A stretch of DNA of 64,000 nt. Source: Nostoc carneum NIES-2107. GTDB taxonomy: Bacteria; Cyanobacteriota; Cyanobacteriia; Cyanobacteriales; Nostocaceae. Below are positions 1 through 9,328 of this stretch, piece by piece. The DNA is taken from assembly GCA_002368155.1 (NCBI GenBank), contig AP018180.1:2699947-2763946 (forward strand), read 5' to 3'. Position 1 is the stretch's first letter, and the number at the start of each line of letters is the position of its first letter. The notes below the pieces were generated by a model that was given only the letters and a program-made list of their open reading frames with translations, did no database searches and was not told the origin of the DNA. The position numbers and the translations under genes were made by a program.

Positions 1-1
1 C

Positions 2-904
2 TATCCCTTCTCTACAGGTCGTCCTGGGAACGATCCCAAAAATCCCATCATTGACAACAACGAAATTCTGCTGCTGAAATTGGATAAGCCGCTTAATTTG
101 GCTCCTGGTGTTGGTCAGCCTAAAGCTGAAGAAATTAAGTTTGGTTCTAGCAACAGCGATGAGATTACCACCCAACCGAATCAAACCTTATTCACAGGTG
201 ATGGCGCGGATATTGTCACTGCCAACAAAGATAATAAAATCTTTACTGGAAATGGTGATGACATTGTCTTTACTGGTAGCGACGCTTCTATCTCTACTGG
301 AGATGGTGACGACCAGGTTTTTGTCGGTGTCACTGGCCCTGCTAGCAATACTAATGCTAATGGCGGTGCAGGTAACGATGAAATTACAGTAGTAGAAGCC
401 AAGGGTACTAATAACCTGTTTGGTGCTGCTGGTGCTGATACCCTCAAAGTGGTGGAAGGTTCTAGTCAATTGCTGTTTGGTGGTTCTGGTAACGACACCA
501 TCACCAGTAACGGTAAAAATAACCGCCTCTATGGTGGTTCCGGCGATGACAAACTTTTCTCTAATACCAACGACACCATAGTGGGTGGCGATGGTGATGA
601 TGTGTTATTTGCTGGTGCTGGTGGTGGTAACCGCTTGACTGGTGGCGCTGGTGCTGATCAATTCTGGATTGCTAATGGTAGTCTCCCTACTAGCAAAAAC
701 ATCGTTACTGACTTTACCGCAGGAATTGATGTGATTGGATTGGGTGGTATTACACAAGCTAGTAAGTTCAGTGACTTAACCCTATTACAACAAGGTAGTG
801 ATACTTTGGTAAAAATAGGAAGCACAGAATTAGTTTCTTTACTAGGAACTACAGCAAATACTCTCACAGTAAGTAACTTCGTTTTTTCTGCTAGTGTGGT
901 TTAA
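2..904 (+). CDS. RTX calcium-binding repeat protein, 5' end outside window
   Basis: The reading frame is open to the left edge, so the true start lies outside the window; a TTG at 80 is only an internal codon. The visible part is a chain of glycine/aspartate-rich nonapeptides ([45 protein letters not shown]) typical of RTX beta-rolls that bind calcium outside the cell after type I secretion. The C-terminal stretch ([11 protein letters not shown] and following) resembles the usual RTX secretion-signal region. The ~20 residues before the repeats (around [18 protein letters not shown]) suggest another N-terminal domain, which I cannot identify. From about position 332 the DNA is nearly identical to the end of the phosphodiesterase gene downstream. 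No type I secretion genes are in the window. Confidence 0.85.
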   Translation, partial: YPFSTGRPGNDPKNPIIDNNEILLLKLDKPLNLAPGVGQPKAEEIKFGSSNSDEITTQPNQTLFTGDGADIVTANKDNKIFTGNGDDIVFTGSDASISTGDGDDQVFVGVTGPASNTNANGGAGNDEITVVEAKGTNNLFGAAGADTLKVVEGSSQLLFGGSGNDTITSNGKNNRLYGGSGDDKLFSNTNDTIVGGDGDDVLFAGAGGGNRLTGGAGADQFWIANGSLPTSKNIVTDFTAGIDVIGLGGITQASKFSDLTLLQQGSDTLVKIGSTELVSLLGTTANTLTVSNFVFSASVV

Positions 905-1585
905 TTTGCATCTGTAAATCTGGCGAAAAAATTAATTAGCAGTTATCTAAGCTGTAATTCTTTTTCAGGCGAGGGAATACTACTTCCTCGCCATTTTCTA
1001 TTTTATTCATCTCATCTTTATCTTCAAAAAACTTCAAGAAATTGTTAACGTTAACTTGTTGATAACCTTTCTTAAACTTTGAGCTATTATTTTTGGTATT
1101 TAGTAACCAAAATTACACCATATTATTTGTCCACATTAATTTAGAAGATTCCAGAAAAATCATATTCCAATTTTTCTTCAAGGATGGGCATTTTACCCTG
1201 TCTGTGAATATGTGCTGTACAGATTCTTTAACCAAATTGATTATTTCTGGAAAAGCCTTGAATGTGGATTGAAAGCATTTTGTCGCCAATTACTACTTAA
1301 GTCTGGATATCTAGTCAAAAAGTTGAAATTTGACATCGGGAATTAGGAGTAATTAATAACTTAGTCCTATCAAGGTGTGTTACTAAAATTCTGAACAAAC
1401 AGGGATATAAAGGTCAAAAATCTGCATTTATATCTGGCTATTACCCTAATTTGATGGAAAAATAGACACAAAATATTGCTAGCTGATGTTAGCAATTAAA
1501 TTTACTATGTCACCTCACTAGGACTATAGTTAGCTACCCAATCTCCTGATGAATTGCAGAAATAAATACTTAAGGAGTATGAGGC
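905..1585. other. Intergenic region between two RTX genes
   Basis: Apart from the terminator I see no convincing gene. The string TTGATAACCTTTCTTAAA near 1060 recurs near 6090 upstream of the third RTX gene, suggesting duplicated upstream DNA or a shared control sequence. A Shine-Dalgarno AAGGAG at 1572-1577 serves the next gene. Confidence 0.5.
968..992 (+). terminator. Hairpin terminator after first RTX gene
   Basis: A 7-bp GGCGAGG/CCTCGCC stem closes a loop of about 11 nt, 64 nt after the stop codon, followed by a short T-rich run. The same hairpin with its flanks is copied after the phosphodiesterase gene. Confidence 0.65.
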
Positions 1586-4165
1586 ATGGCTGATACAAAC
1601 AGCAGCAGTAGAAACGTCATTATTTATGTTGCTGATGGTTTGCGAAATGGTTCTGTAAACCCTATTGATACACCAACTTTATATAGCATCCGTCAGCAGG
1701 GAGTTAATTTTACTAACAGTCATTCCCTATTCCCTACGTTTACAACTCCGAATGCTTCTGCGATCGCAACTGGACATTACCTCGGTGATACAGGTGATTT
1801 CAGTAACACTGTATATACTGGTTATCCCGTAATTAACTCCAATGGTAGTGTTACACCATTTATTGAAAACGATCCGATCCTGGCTGATCTCAATGCCAAT
1901 TCTAATCTTGCCGATCCAGATACCAGTTTCAGCAAAAATAACTTCCTCACAGAAGAATCACTTCTAGCTTATGCGCGTGCTAGTGGGTATTCTACAGCAG
2001 CGATTGGTAAGCTGGGGCCAGTAGCAATTCAAGATGTTACTCAAGATAGCCGTACTGGTGGCACTACAACTCCGAATATTACCCCTGAGACTGTAATCAT
2101 CGATGACAGCACGTATATCAACAGCATTGCCAACGCTACAAATCCTCCTGTTAACAGTGTTGGTTCACAAAGTGCAATTCCATTGAGCCAAGCGATCGCA
2201 ACTGATCTGAATAATGCGGGTTTAATCGGTCAAAATGTCCCCGGTACAACCACTGTAGCCACTACTATCGGTAGCATCAGAAGTAATCAGCCTGCGGGGA
2301 ACTTAACAACAGCCGGAACGCTGAACCCTAATGCTCAACAACAGCAATACTTTGCGGACGCTACTACCAAAGCTGTCCTACCTCAGTTTGTGTCTGACAT
2401 TGCTAGCAAAAATTCCCCAGGATTTGCCCTAGTTTATTGGTCTAGAGATCCTGATGGTACTCAACACAACAATGGTGATGCCTTCAATCCTGCTGATCCT
2501 GGTAACAACTCCCTCACCATTGGTATCAATGGCCCTACTTCCAAGAAGGGTATTCAAGATGCTGATGCCAATTTAAAGCAGATTATTGATTATTTGAAGG
2601 CGACACCAGACCCGGCAAATCCTGGTCATACACTCTACGAAAACACAGATATTTTTGTGACGGCTGATCACGGGTTTTCTACAATCAGTAAGCAGGCTGT
2701 AGGGGTGAAATTTGATGCCGCCGGTACACCAACCTACATCAACACAACTAGCTATGCTGCGTCTTTGAGCTATTACACAGTAGATGCTACTACTGGTGCG
2801 AAAACTCCGACTGTTCACGCTGGATTTTTACCCCCTGGTTTTGTCGCGATCGACCTCGCCCATGACCTTGGCGCAACTCTCTACGATCCCAATAAACCCA
2901 CAGCCCCCGTTACTACTAGCAATATCAATAATATTCAGTACGCCGTAGTTGATCCAACCGCAGGTCAAAACCCTCTCAGTGGCAATGGTGTGATTGGTGG
3001 TAACGGTAAGGTTGTCAATGGCGTAATTGACCCTAATACTCAAGTCGTAGTTGCTGCAAACGGTGGCTCTGATTTGCTTTATGTTCCCAGCAAAGATAAG
3101 GCCTTAGTAGCTAAGATTGTTTCATTCTTGGCACAAAAAGATTATATCAGTGGCATCTTTACTGATGATACTTTTGGTGATATTCCTGGAGCGCTAAAAC
3201 TCAGCACGATTGGACTAGTAGGGACTTCAGAACTTCCTACTCCTTCGATTGTCATTAACTTCAAAACCTTTAGCACCAACCCGAATAATCCTAACGATCC
3301 TCAAGCGCAAGTAGAAGTTGCTGACACTACTCTCCAGCAAGGACAAGGGATGCATGGTAGTTTTGGTCGCGGTGATACTTTCAATAATATGGAAGCGATT
3401 GGCCCTGACTTCAAAGCTGGTTATGTAGACTCTACGCCTGTGAGTAATGCTGATGTTGCACCTACACTAGCTAAAATTCTGGGGTTCAACATTCCTAGCA
3501 TTGGCGATTTAAAAGGACGCGCAATTACAGAAGCATTGGTAGGCGGGCCTGATACAGTTGCCTATACTAAAGGAACTTCAGTTTCTGATGCTGCTAGTAA
3601 CGGTCAAAAAACAATCCTGAATTATCAAAATGTAGGTAATACTCAGTACTTTACAGCCGCAGGATTTAGCGATCGCACTGTGGGACTCCAGGGACTACCA
3701 CCAGATATTCAATTTGGTTCTAGCAACAGCGATAATATCACTGCTAAACCAGGACAAATCTTATTTACAGGTGATGGCGCAGATACGGTAGATTCCACCA
3801 AAAACAACACAATCATTGCTGGAAATGGTGATGATACTGTGTTTGCAGGTAGTGATTCTTTAATATCAACAGGCGATGGTAATGATCAAGTCTTTGTGGG
3901 TGTGACTGGCCCTGCTAGCAATACTAATGCTAATGGCGGTGCAGGTAACGATGAAATTACAGTAGTAGAAGCCAAGGGTACTAATAACCTGTTTGGTGCT
4001 GCTGGTGCTGATACCCTCAAAGTGGTGGAAGGTTCTAGTCAATTGCTGTTTGGTGGTTCTGGTAACGACACTATTACCAGTAACGGTAAAAATAACCGCC
4101 TCTATGGTGGTTCCGGCGATGACAAACTTTTCTCTAATAGCAATGACACCTTACTTAACGGGTGA
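1586..4165 (+). pseudogene. Secreted phosphodiesterase/pyrophosphatase with RTX tail, 5' part, disrupted by IS
   Basis: ATG with AAGGAG eight bases upstream. Residues 8 to about 690 form an alkaline-phosphatase-superfamily domain of the nucleotide pyrophosphatase/phosphodiesterase type: metal-binding D in YVADGLR, nucleophile region [30 protein letters not shown] and VTADHG all match that family's metal and catalytic motifs. RTX nonapeptides follow. The product would be exported and bind calcium, hydrolysing phosphodiester or phosphate-ester substrates. After DTL (4145-4153) the frame runs into an IS4-type element, whose terminal repeat supplies the TGA. The missing 107 residues lie at 5485-5808 in the same frame; removing the IS and one target copy would restore a 963-residue protein. 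The catalytic domain is complete, so a truncated enzyme could still be made, but without the probable secretion tail. Confidence 0.85.
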
Positions 4166-5475
4166 CAACCTAGCTACAAAGCTTGTTGTATGAGGGACAG
4201 AGCATAAAAGCCTCGCTGAAAATAGAGGCGTTTATGAGGTTTTTGGGCAATCAGATTCAGCACCCAATCGGCCCATAATTCCATCCCATATTTCCATCGT
4301 TGCCCATATATTCCAAGGTTGAACTCACTCTGTCTAGGAGTCTTATCTTTGTGTTCTTTAATACGTCCAGCGTAAACATCTATGCCTAATTTCTTCAGCC
4401 ACTGTCCTTGGAGAGTTGCCAAACTATAGGCGATGGCAATTAATAATACTAAGGCTAAAAACCGAGTCTCATTTACTTTTGCTGCTTCTAAATTATAGCC
4501 CCCAGTTTTGCAATCCTTGAACAGTTGTTCGATTCCCCATCGACAACAATAGACATCCAATGCTTGTTGAAGAGTGGGCAGATTGGTCAAAATATACCAG
4601 GGTTCTTTTGGTCCCTTATGACGATATTTTCGTTTCCAATAGACGGCGATATTAAATGGTCCTAAAGAGTCACCTTTATTGCACAATACACCCTGATAAA
4701 ATTTGGACATTCCTGGTTTGAATCCCAGTGCTTTAAGAACCTGATATTCCTCATTCAATTTCTCTTGGAAATGAAGAGCTTTTTTCTGACGTAGGGCAAA
4801 GTATACACCCTTAGATTCCAGCCAATGAGCGAATTTAGGGCTATGAAACTCTCGGTCTCCCAACACTAGAACTGGATAGTTTTTAAATAGATTTAGTACT
4901 GGTTTTAATAAACGTTTTTGGGTTTTAAAATCGCTATTGCCTTCATGAGCTAAAACCTCCCAATATAGGGGAAGAGCATGGGTTCCCCAGATAATACTCA
5001 CCATGAATACATTGCGACCTTTCCATTCTGTTCTATCCATTGCAATGAGCCAATACCCAAATTTTTTATGCTTGAGTTTTTTTAATCGCCGACGGTACTC
5101 TCTGTTGCTTCTTCTTCCAGTTTGCTCAAGTCTTATCCAATATTTAATCAAGGGAAACCATAAGGTTTTGATGCTCAACTGCGGCAATACTAAAAAGCGT
5201 TGCAAGTTCCTTTTCCGACTTTGATATTGAATCGGTTGTGGAAACACACTGGCTAATATGGAAAGTTTTACTTGCCGATGAACCTGTATCAATAACAACA
5301 AAAGCTGTATGGTTAGGTACTGGCTTTCATTCAGATGGGCACGCAAAGTTTTTTGGTAAGATACAGGGAACATATTTTTACAGGGGAGCCACAAAATTGC
5401 TCCCTATTTTTTATCCTCACCATTTTCTCAAACTTTTGTCCCGTATAGCTTAGAGTTGCCTTGTCACCCGGTAAG
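4154..5475 (-). mobile_element. IS4-family insertion sequence, 1322 bp, complete
   Basis: Ends are imperfect inverted repeats: CTTAACGGGTGACAA at the left and CTTACCGGGTGACAA read inward from the right (one mismatch in 15). The 9-bp direct repeat GACACCTTA flanks it at 4145-4153 and 5476-5484, and the undisturbed paralogue at the window start has the corresponding uninterrupted sequence. One transposase gene fills the element. A 9-bp duplication fits several IS4-family subgroups. Intact ends and perfect duplication imply recent insertion. Confidence 0.93.
4174..5373 (-). CDS. IS4-family DDE transposase
   Basis: About 399 residues from the ATG at 5373; an upstream TTG at 5394 would add seven residues but is less likely. 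The DDE catalytic core is visible: first D in LIAMDRTEW, second D in LVLGDREFHS, and the E in the RWGIEQLFKDCKTGGYNLE block that corresponds to the IS4 YREK region. No frameshift or internal stop is visible, so it is probably active. It acts on its own ends just outside the gene. Confidence 0.93.
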   Translation of the reverse strand: MFPVSYQKTLRAHLNESQYLTIQLLLLLIQVHRQVKLSILASVFPQPIQYQSRKRNLQRFLVLPQLSIKTLWFPLIKYWIRLEQTGRRSNREYRRRLKKLKHKKFGYWLIAMDRTEWKGRNVFMVSIIWGTHALPLYWEVLAHEGNSDFKTQKRLLKPVLNLFKNYPVLVLGDREFHSPKFAHWLESKGVYFALRQKKALHFQEKLNEEYQVLKALGFKPGMSKFYQGVLCNKGDSLGPFNIAVYWKRKYRHKGPKEPWYILTNLPTLQQALDVYCCRWGIEQLFKDCKTGGYNLEAAKVNETRFLALVLLIAIAYSLATLQGQWLKKLGIDVYAGRIKEHKDKTPRQSEFNLGIYGQRWKYGMELWADWVLNLIAQKPHKRLYFQRGFYALSLIQQAL

Positions 5476-5808
5476 GACACCTTAGTAGGTGGTGATGGCG
5501 ATGATGTGTTATTTGCTGGTGCTGGCGGTGGTAACCGCTTGACTGGTGGCGCTGGTGCTGACCAATTTTGGATTGCTAATGGTAGTCTACCTACTAGCAA
5601 AAACATCGTTACTGACTTTACCGCAGGAATTGATGTGATTGGATTGGGTGGTATTACACAAGCCAGTAAGTTCAGTGACCTGACGCTATTACAACAAGGT
5701 AGTGATACTTTGGTGAAAGTAGGAAGCACAGAATTAGTTTCTTTACTAGGAACTACAGCAAATACCCTCACAGCAAGTAACTTCGTTTTCTCTGCTAGTG
5801 TGGTTTAA
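5476..5808 (+). pseudogene. 3' remnant of the RTX phosphodiesterase gene
   Basis: Continues in frame from the duplicated codons GAC ACC TTA and encodes the last RTX repeats plus the C-terminal secretion-type tail, ending at 5808. It has no start codon or ribosome binding site of its own. It is nearly identical to the end of the first RTX gene (577-904), including bases past the stop codon. Confidence 0.88.
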
Positions 5809-6768
5809 TTTGCATCTGTAAATCCGGCGAAAAAATTAGTTAGAATTTATCTAAGCTGTACTTCTGTTTTTCAGGCGAGGGAATACTACTCCCTCGCATT
5901 TTTATGTTTTATTAACCTCATCTTAATATGAAAAACTTCAACATTTGCTTATCAATAATTGCTGGATAGAGATGAGAGGTTAAGGAATAATTAACTGACG
6001 CTAATTTTTTAGGTAATGTAACAGGTCTATGCTGTAGATTGAATCTTTTTGAGATTATCGGTTTGTCAAAACTGGAATTTTCTTGGCTTAACTTTTTGAT
6101 AACCTTTCTTAAAGATTAGATACCCAAATTATCTCTTGCAGTGATTTGCTGTTCTTGTTGATAACTGCGGATGGTTTTGCGATCGCCTGCAACGGTAAAC
6201 ATCTCAATCAACGTCGGGTAAGGCTGATGTTTTCGTTGTTTGGAGTGCCTATATCATTAATATTCTTATTTCGTTATAAAAGCATTTAGTTAGAACTATT
6301 AAATGTTATGTCGCTTTCACCGCCAGCTATTGATACTTTCTACAAAGTAGAAAATACTGAGTTATCTTGATTCCCAGAAGTGACATTCAACCCCCTGGCA
6401 GCAAATAACTTTACATTGACAGCTTAAAATTTGTTACAAAAAAAATTAATTAAGTTGTAATAATATCACCCAGAAGCGAGAGTATCCGTTACTCACCTTT
6501 TGCATCGATTAATAATTAAATTTTATGAATACAACACATTACTAACTCACACCCCATAAATCCTATCTAGCAAAAGCTTTAGCTGCATAATTGCACAATA
6601 TCAAGCCTAAATTATCAAATTATCACAGGATATATAATGGAACTTCTAAGTATGCTAATGTATCCTTTTTTAGCGAATTATAGCGTTTAAGTGAGAGACA
6701 ACATTAGCTAACTAGAGGTGATAAAATAAACCTGTTTTCCTAAAATACACCTAAGTAAAAATATAATC
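5809..6768. other. Long AT-rich spacer upstream of RTX/DUF4114 gene
   Basis: About 950 bp with no convincing ORF. The first ~80 bp duplicate the region after the first RTX gene. TTGATAACCTTTCTTAAA near 6090 repeats the motif near 1060. The rest is low-complexity AT-rich sequence that presumably holds the promoter of the next gene, but I can assign no site. Confidence 0.45.
5875..5897 (+). terminator. Hairpin terminator after disrupted phosphodiesterase
   Basis: A 7-bp GCGAGGG/CCCTCGC stem with a 9-nt loop, followed by ATTTTTATGTTTT. It is a copy of the hairpin at 968-992, and the spacer between stop codon and hairpin is also similar. Confidence 0.75.
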
Positions 6769-8949
6769 ATGATTATTAACGGTACTGCCAATCCAGATGA
6801 GTTATTTGGCAATATTAATGACCAAGTATTTGGCCTTGAAGGAAATGACACATTAGATGCTGCCGATGGACAAGGGAGTAATACCCTGGATGCTGGGCCT
6901 GGTAACGATGAACTTTATGGAAACACTAAAGACACTCTCAAAGGTGGTGCTGGCGAAGACACTTTATATGCTGTTGGGATTGGAGGCTTAAATAGCCTGG
7001 ATGGCGGAGATGACAACGATCAGCTGTTTATCGTGGAGGGCAACAATAATACACTGGAGGGTGCCCTTGGAGACGATAAGCTGTGGATCATTGAGGGTAG
7101 TCTTAACGTTCTCCGAGGAGGCGTTGGTAATGACACATTAGACGCATCTGAAGCCGCTTCCAATATTTCTGGTAATAACACCCTAGAAGGTGGTGCAGGG
7201 AATGATGTCCTAATTGGGGGATTAGCTAGCGATCGCTTATTTGGTGGCGATGGTAATGATTCCCTATTTGCTGGCAAAAAAGGTAGCCAATTTACAGGCG
7301 GTGCGGGCAATGATATCTTTTATCTGACCAGTCAAGGTGTTCCCGATGTTCCTGTAGAAGTCTTCGACTTTACCAAGGGTGAAGATAAAATCCAGATTAC
7401 TGCCATCCCCGAAGTTAAGAGTTTTCAAGACTTAAAAATAGAGCAGATTTTAGTAAATGGGCAACCAGGCCCAGATACGGTCATTAAAGCCACGATCAAT
7501 GGCGGATTAAAAGAGTTAGGCATTTTAAGAAATGTCCAAGCCAACACTCTGACTGCAGATGACTTTGATTTATCCGTAGCGATTTTCTCTATTACTAATG
7601 CTTCAGCTGGAGAAGGAAATGCGATCGCTTTCACTGTGACTCGCTTTGCAGGTACACAACTTGAGCAAAGCGTTACTGTATCTACATCGAAAAAAACAGG
7701 GGATACAGCCAGTGATACAGACTTTAAAGCGAAAACCGAAACTCTCACCTTTAAAGCAGGAGAAACCCAGAAAACCTTTACAGTTGAGACAATACAGGAC
7801 TCCTTGGTAGAAAAAGATGAAACTTTCACCGTAACTTTAAGCAATCCCACCAATCAAGCCATCGTCAGTTCTACTCAAGGTACAGCCCAAGGAACCATTA
7901 TCGATGACGATAAAAAATCTTTAGAGTGTACTACTGATGGTGATGTTTTCACCATCAGAGGCGAGGGTGATAAAGCCAGATTGAAAGTCAATCTCACAGG
8001 CTACAGTTCTAAATATGTCAACGAACTGGGAGTATTTGTTGTTGACGATAATCAAGGGAGAATTAACGGAATTGCGCCAGGTGCAGCAGGTTATGCTGAA
8101 GCCGCTTTAGCGCGTTCTAAAGTAATTTTCTCTGCGATCGCCAATCGTCCCAATGGTTTTAATATCAACAGCATTAAGAGCTTACTAGAATTTAGTTCTG
8201 GTGAGAATATCAGATTCTATTTAGTAAAAAACGGCACCATTGATGGTGTGAAAAATGGTAAGAATTCGATTACAGATATACTATTTTCTGGTAGTACAAC
8301 CCAAAAAATTACAGACTTAGGCTCTAATAGTTTTTCTCTGGCTTGGCAAGATGGTTCTGGTAGTAGCACTACTAGTTTCCAAGATTTGATTGTCCAGATT
8401 CAAACAACAAATGAATCCTTATCTTTAGGTACAAGTCAGCAAAGCCAGTCTCAAGGTGAATGTATTGATTTACGCAGTGTCAGCCAACAAGTCAAAGCTA
8501 GCTTTGAACTGCATCGAGAAGCTAAATTCAACAACTATATTGGTTTCTTTAAAGCAGTTGATGAAAAAGGTGGCATTGATACCAATGGCGACGGTAAAGC
8601 AGATTTACTACCCGGACAAGCTGGTTATACTCAAGCTGCTATTGGTGGCAGAGTTGGAGGCATTGACTTAACAGTTGATAACCAAGGTACAGCCACTTTT
8701 AACGGCAATTTTCAAGGTGGTTCTGTCTTTGTACCATTTATTATTGTTGATGGCAAAATTGACGCATTTTTAGATAATAATGCCAATAACGATCCAGCAA
8801 TTTACTTCCCGTTCTTGGGTGCTAACTCTGATAAAGTTGACCATATTCGCCTATTAGGAAATAACACCTTTGGCTTTGAAGATTTAGCCAACGGTGGCGA
8901 TATGGATTTCAACGATGTCATCGTCAAAGTTAATTTGACTATTGCGTAG
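6769..8949 (+). CDS. RTX / Calx-beta / DUF4114 secreted protein
   Basis: 726 residues. Residues ~1-200 are RTX nonapeptides (GGAGNDVLI, GGDGNDSLF, GGAGNDIFY). Residues ~270-375 look like a Calx-beta domain (VTVSTSKKTGDTASDTDF, ETIQDSLVEKDETFTVTL). Two copies of a DUF4114-like domain follow: the first around residues 390-550 (GVFVVDDNQGRING, WQDGSGSSTTSFQDLIVQ), the second around 575-726 ending FGFEDLANGGDMDFNDVIVKV, the signature end of that domain. No N-terminal signal peptide is visible, as expected for type I secretion, but the RTX block is N-terminal rather than C-terminal, which is unusual. Probably an extracellular calcium-dependent structural or adhesive protein; no enzymatic domain is seen. 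Confidence 0.88.
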   Translation: MIINGTANPDELFGNINDQVFGLEGNDTLDAADGQGSNTLDAGPGNDELYGNTKDTLKGGAGEDTLYAVGIGGLNSLDGGDDNDQLFIVEGNNNTLEGALGDDKLWIIEGSLNVLRGGVGNDTLDASEAASNISGNNTLEGGAGNDVLIGGLASDRLFGGDGNDSLFAGKKGSQFTGGAGNDIFYLTSQGVPDVPVEVFDFTKGEDKIQITAIPEVKSFQDLKIEQILVNGQPGPDTVIKATINGGLKELGILRNVQANTLTADDFDLSVAIFSITNASAGEGNAIAFTVTRFAGTQLEQSVTVSTSKKTGDTASDTDFKAKTETLTFKAGETQKTFTVETIQDSLVEKDETFTVTLSNPTNQAIVSSTQGTAQGTIIDDDKKSLECTTDGDVFTIRGEGDKARLKVNLTGYSSKYVNELGVFVVDDNQGRINGIAPGAAGYAEAALARSKVIFSAIANRPNGFNINSIKSLLEFSSGENIRFYLVKNGTIDGVKNGKNSITDILFSGSTTQKITDLGSNSFSLAWQDGSGSSTTSFQDLIVQIQTTNESLSLGTSQQSQSQGECIDLRSVSQQVKASFELHREAKFNNYIGFFKAVDEKGGIDTNGDGKADLLPGQAGYTQAAIGGRVGGIDLTVDNQGTATFNGNFQGGSVFVPFIIVDGKIDAFLDNNANNDPAIYFPFLGANSDKVDHIRLLGNNTFGFEDLANGGDMDFNDVIVKVNLTIA

Positions 8950-9027
8950 TAGCTTTTCTAAAACTACTGTGTGGCGGGCAATTTGCCCGCCATATTGATA
9001 TGTCAATACGCTTCAGTTAAGAATCAA

Positions 9028-9103
9028 TGTAGGTTGGGTTGAGGGACGAAACCCAACATTTTCACGACTTTGTTGGGTTTCACGACCTTCTACCCAACCT
9101 ACA
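9028..9103. repeat. Palindromic REP/MITE-like element (TGTAGGTTGGGT ends)
   Basis: Outer inverted repeats TGTAGGTTGGGT (9028-9039) and ACCCAACCTACA (9092-9103) enclose an inner hairpin GAAACCCAACA/TGTTGGGTTTC (9048-9058/9071-9081). The same AGGTTGGGTT sequence appears in the insertion inside the WD40 pseudogene near 62960. No coding capacity. Confidence 0.75.
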
Positions 9104-9218
9104 CCAAATAAGGCTTTTGAGGCTAACTGAACCGTATTGATTTATATGTAAGTTGACGTAGGGTGTGTTGTCGCCAAGCGCCGCACCAAAGCCCAGAATA
9201 CTGGCGTGTCGAGACTAA

Positions 9219-9250
9219 AACCCACATTCCGCACCTGCGGAATGTGGGTT
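9219..9250 (-). terminator. Strong hairpin, likely terminator of TpsA-like gene
   Basis: A perfect 14-bp stem (AACCCACATTCCGC and its complement) with a 4-nt loop. On the minus strand it is followed by TTTTAG, about 80-110 nt after the stop of the exoprotein gene. It lies between two convergent genes and may serve both. Confidence 0.65.
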
Positions 9251-9328
9251 ATCAAATGGCACAGAAAGATTAAAAATAGAGGCAATGCGCTAATTAATCG
9301 CATTTCTACGTTGGCTTCCAAATCATCG

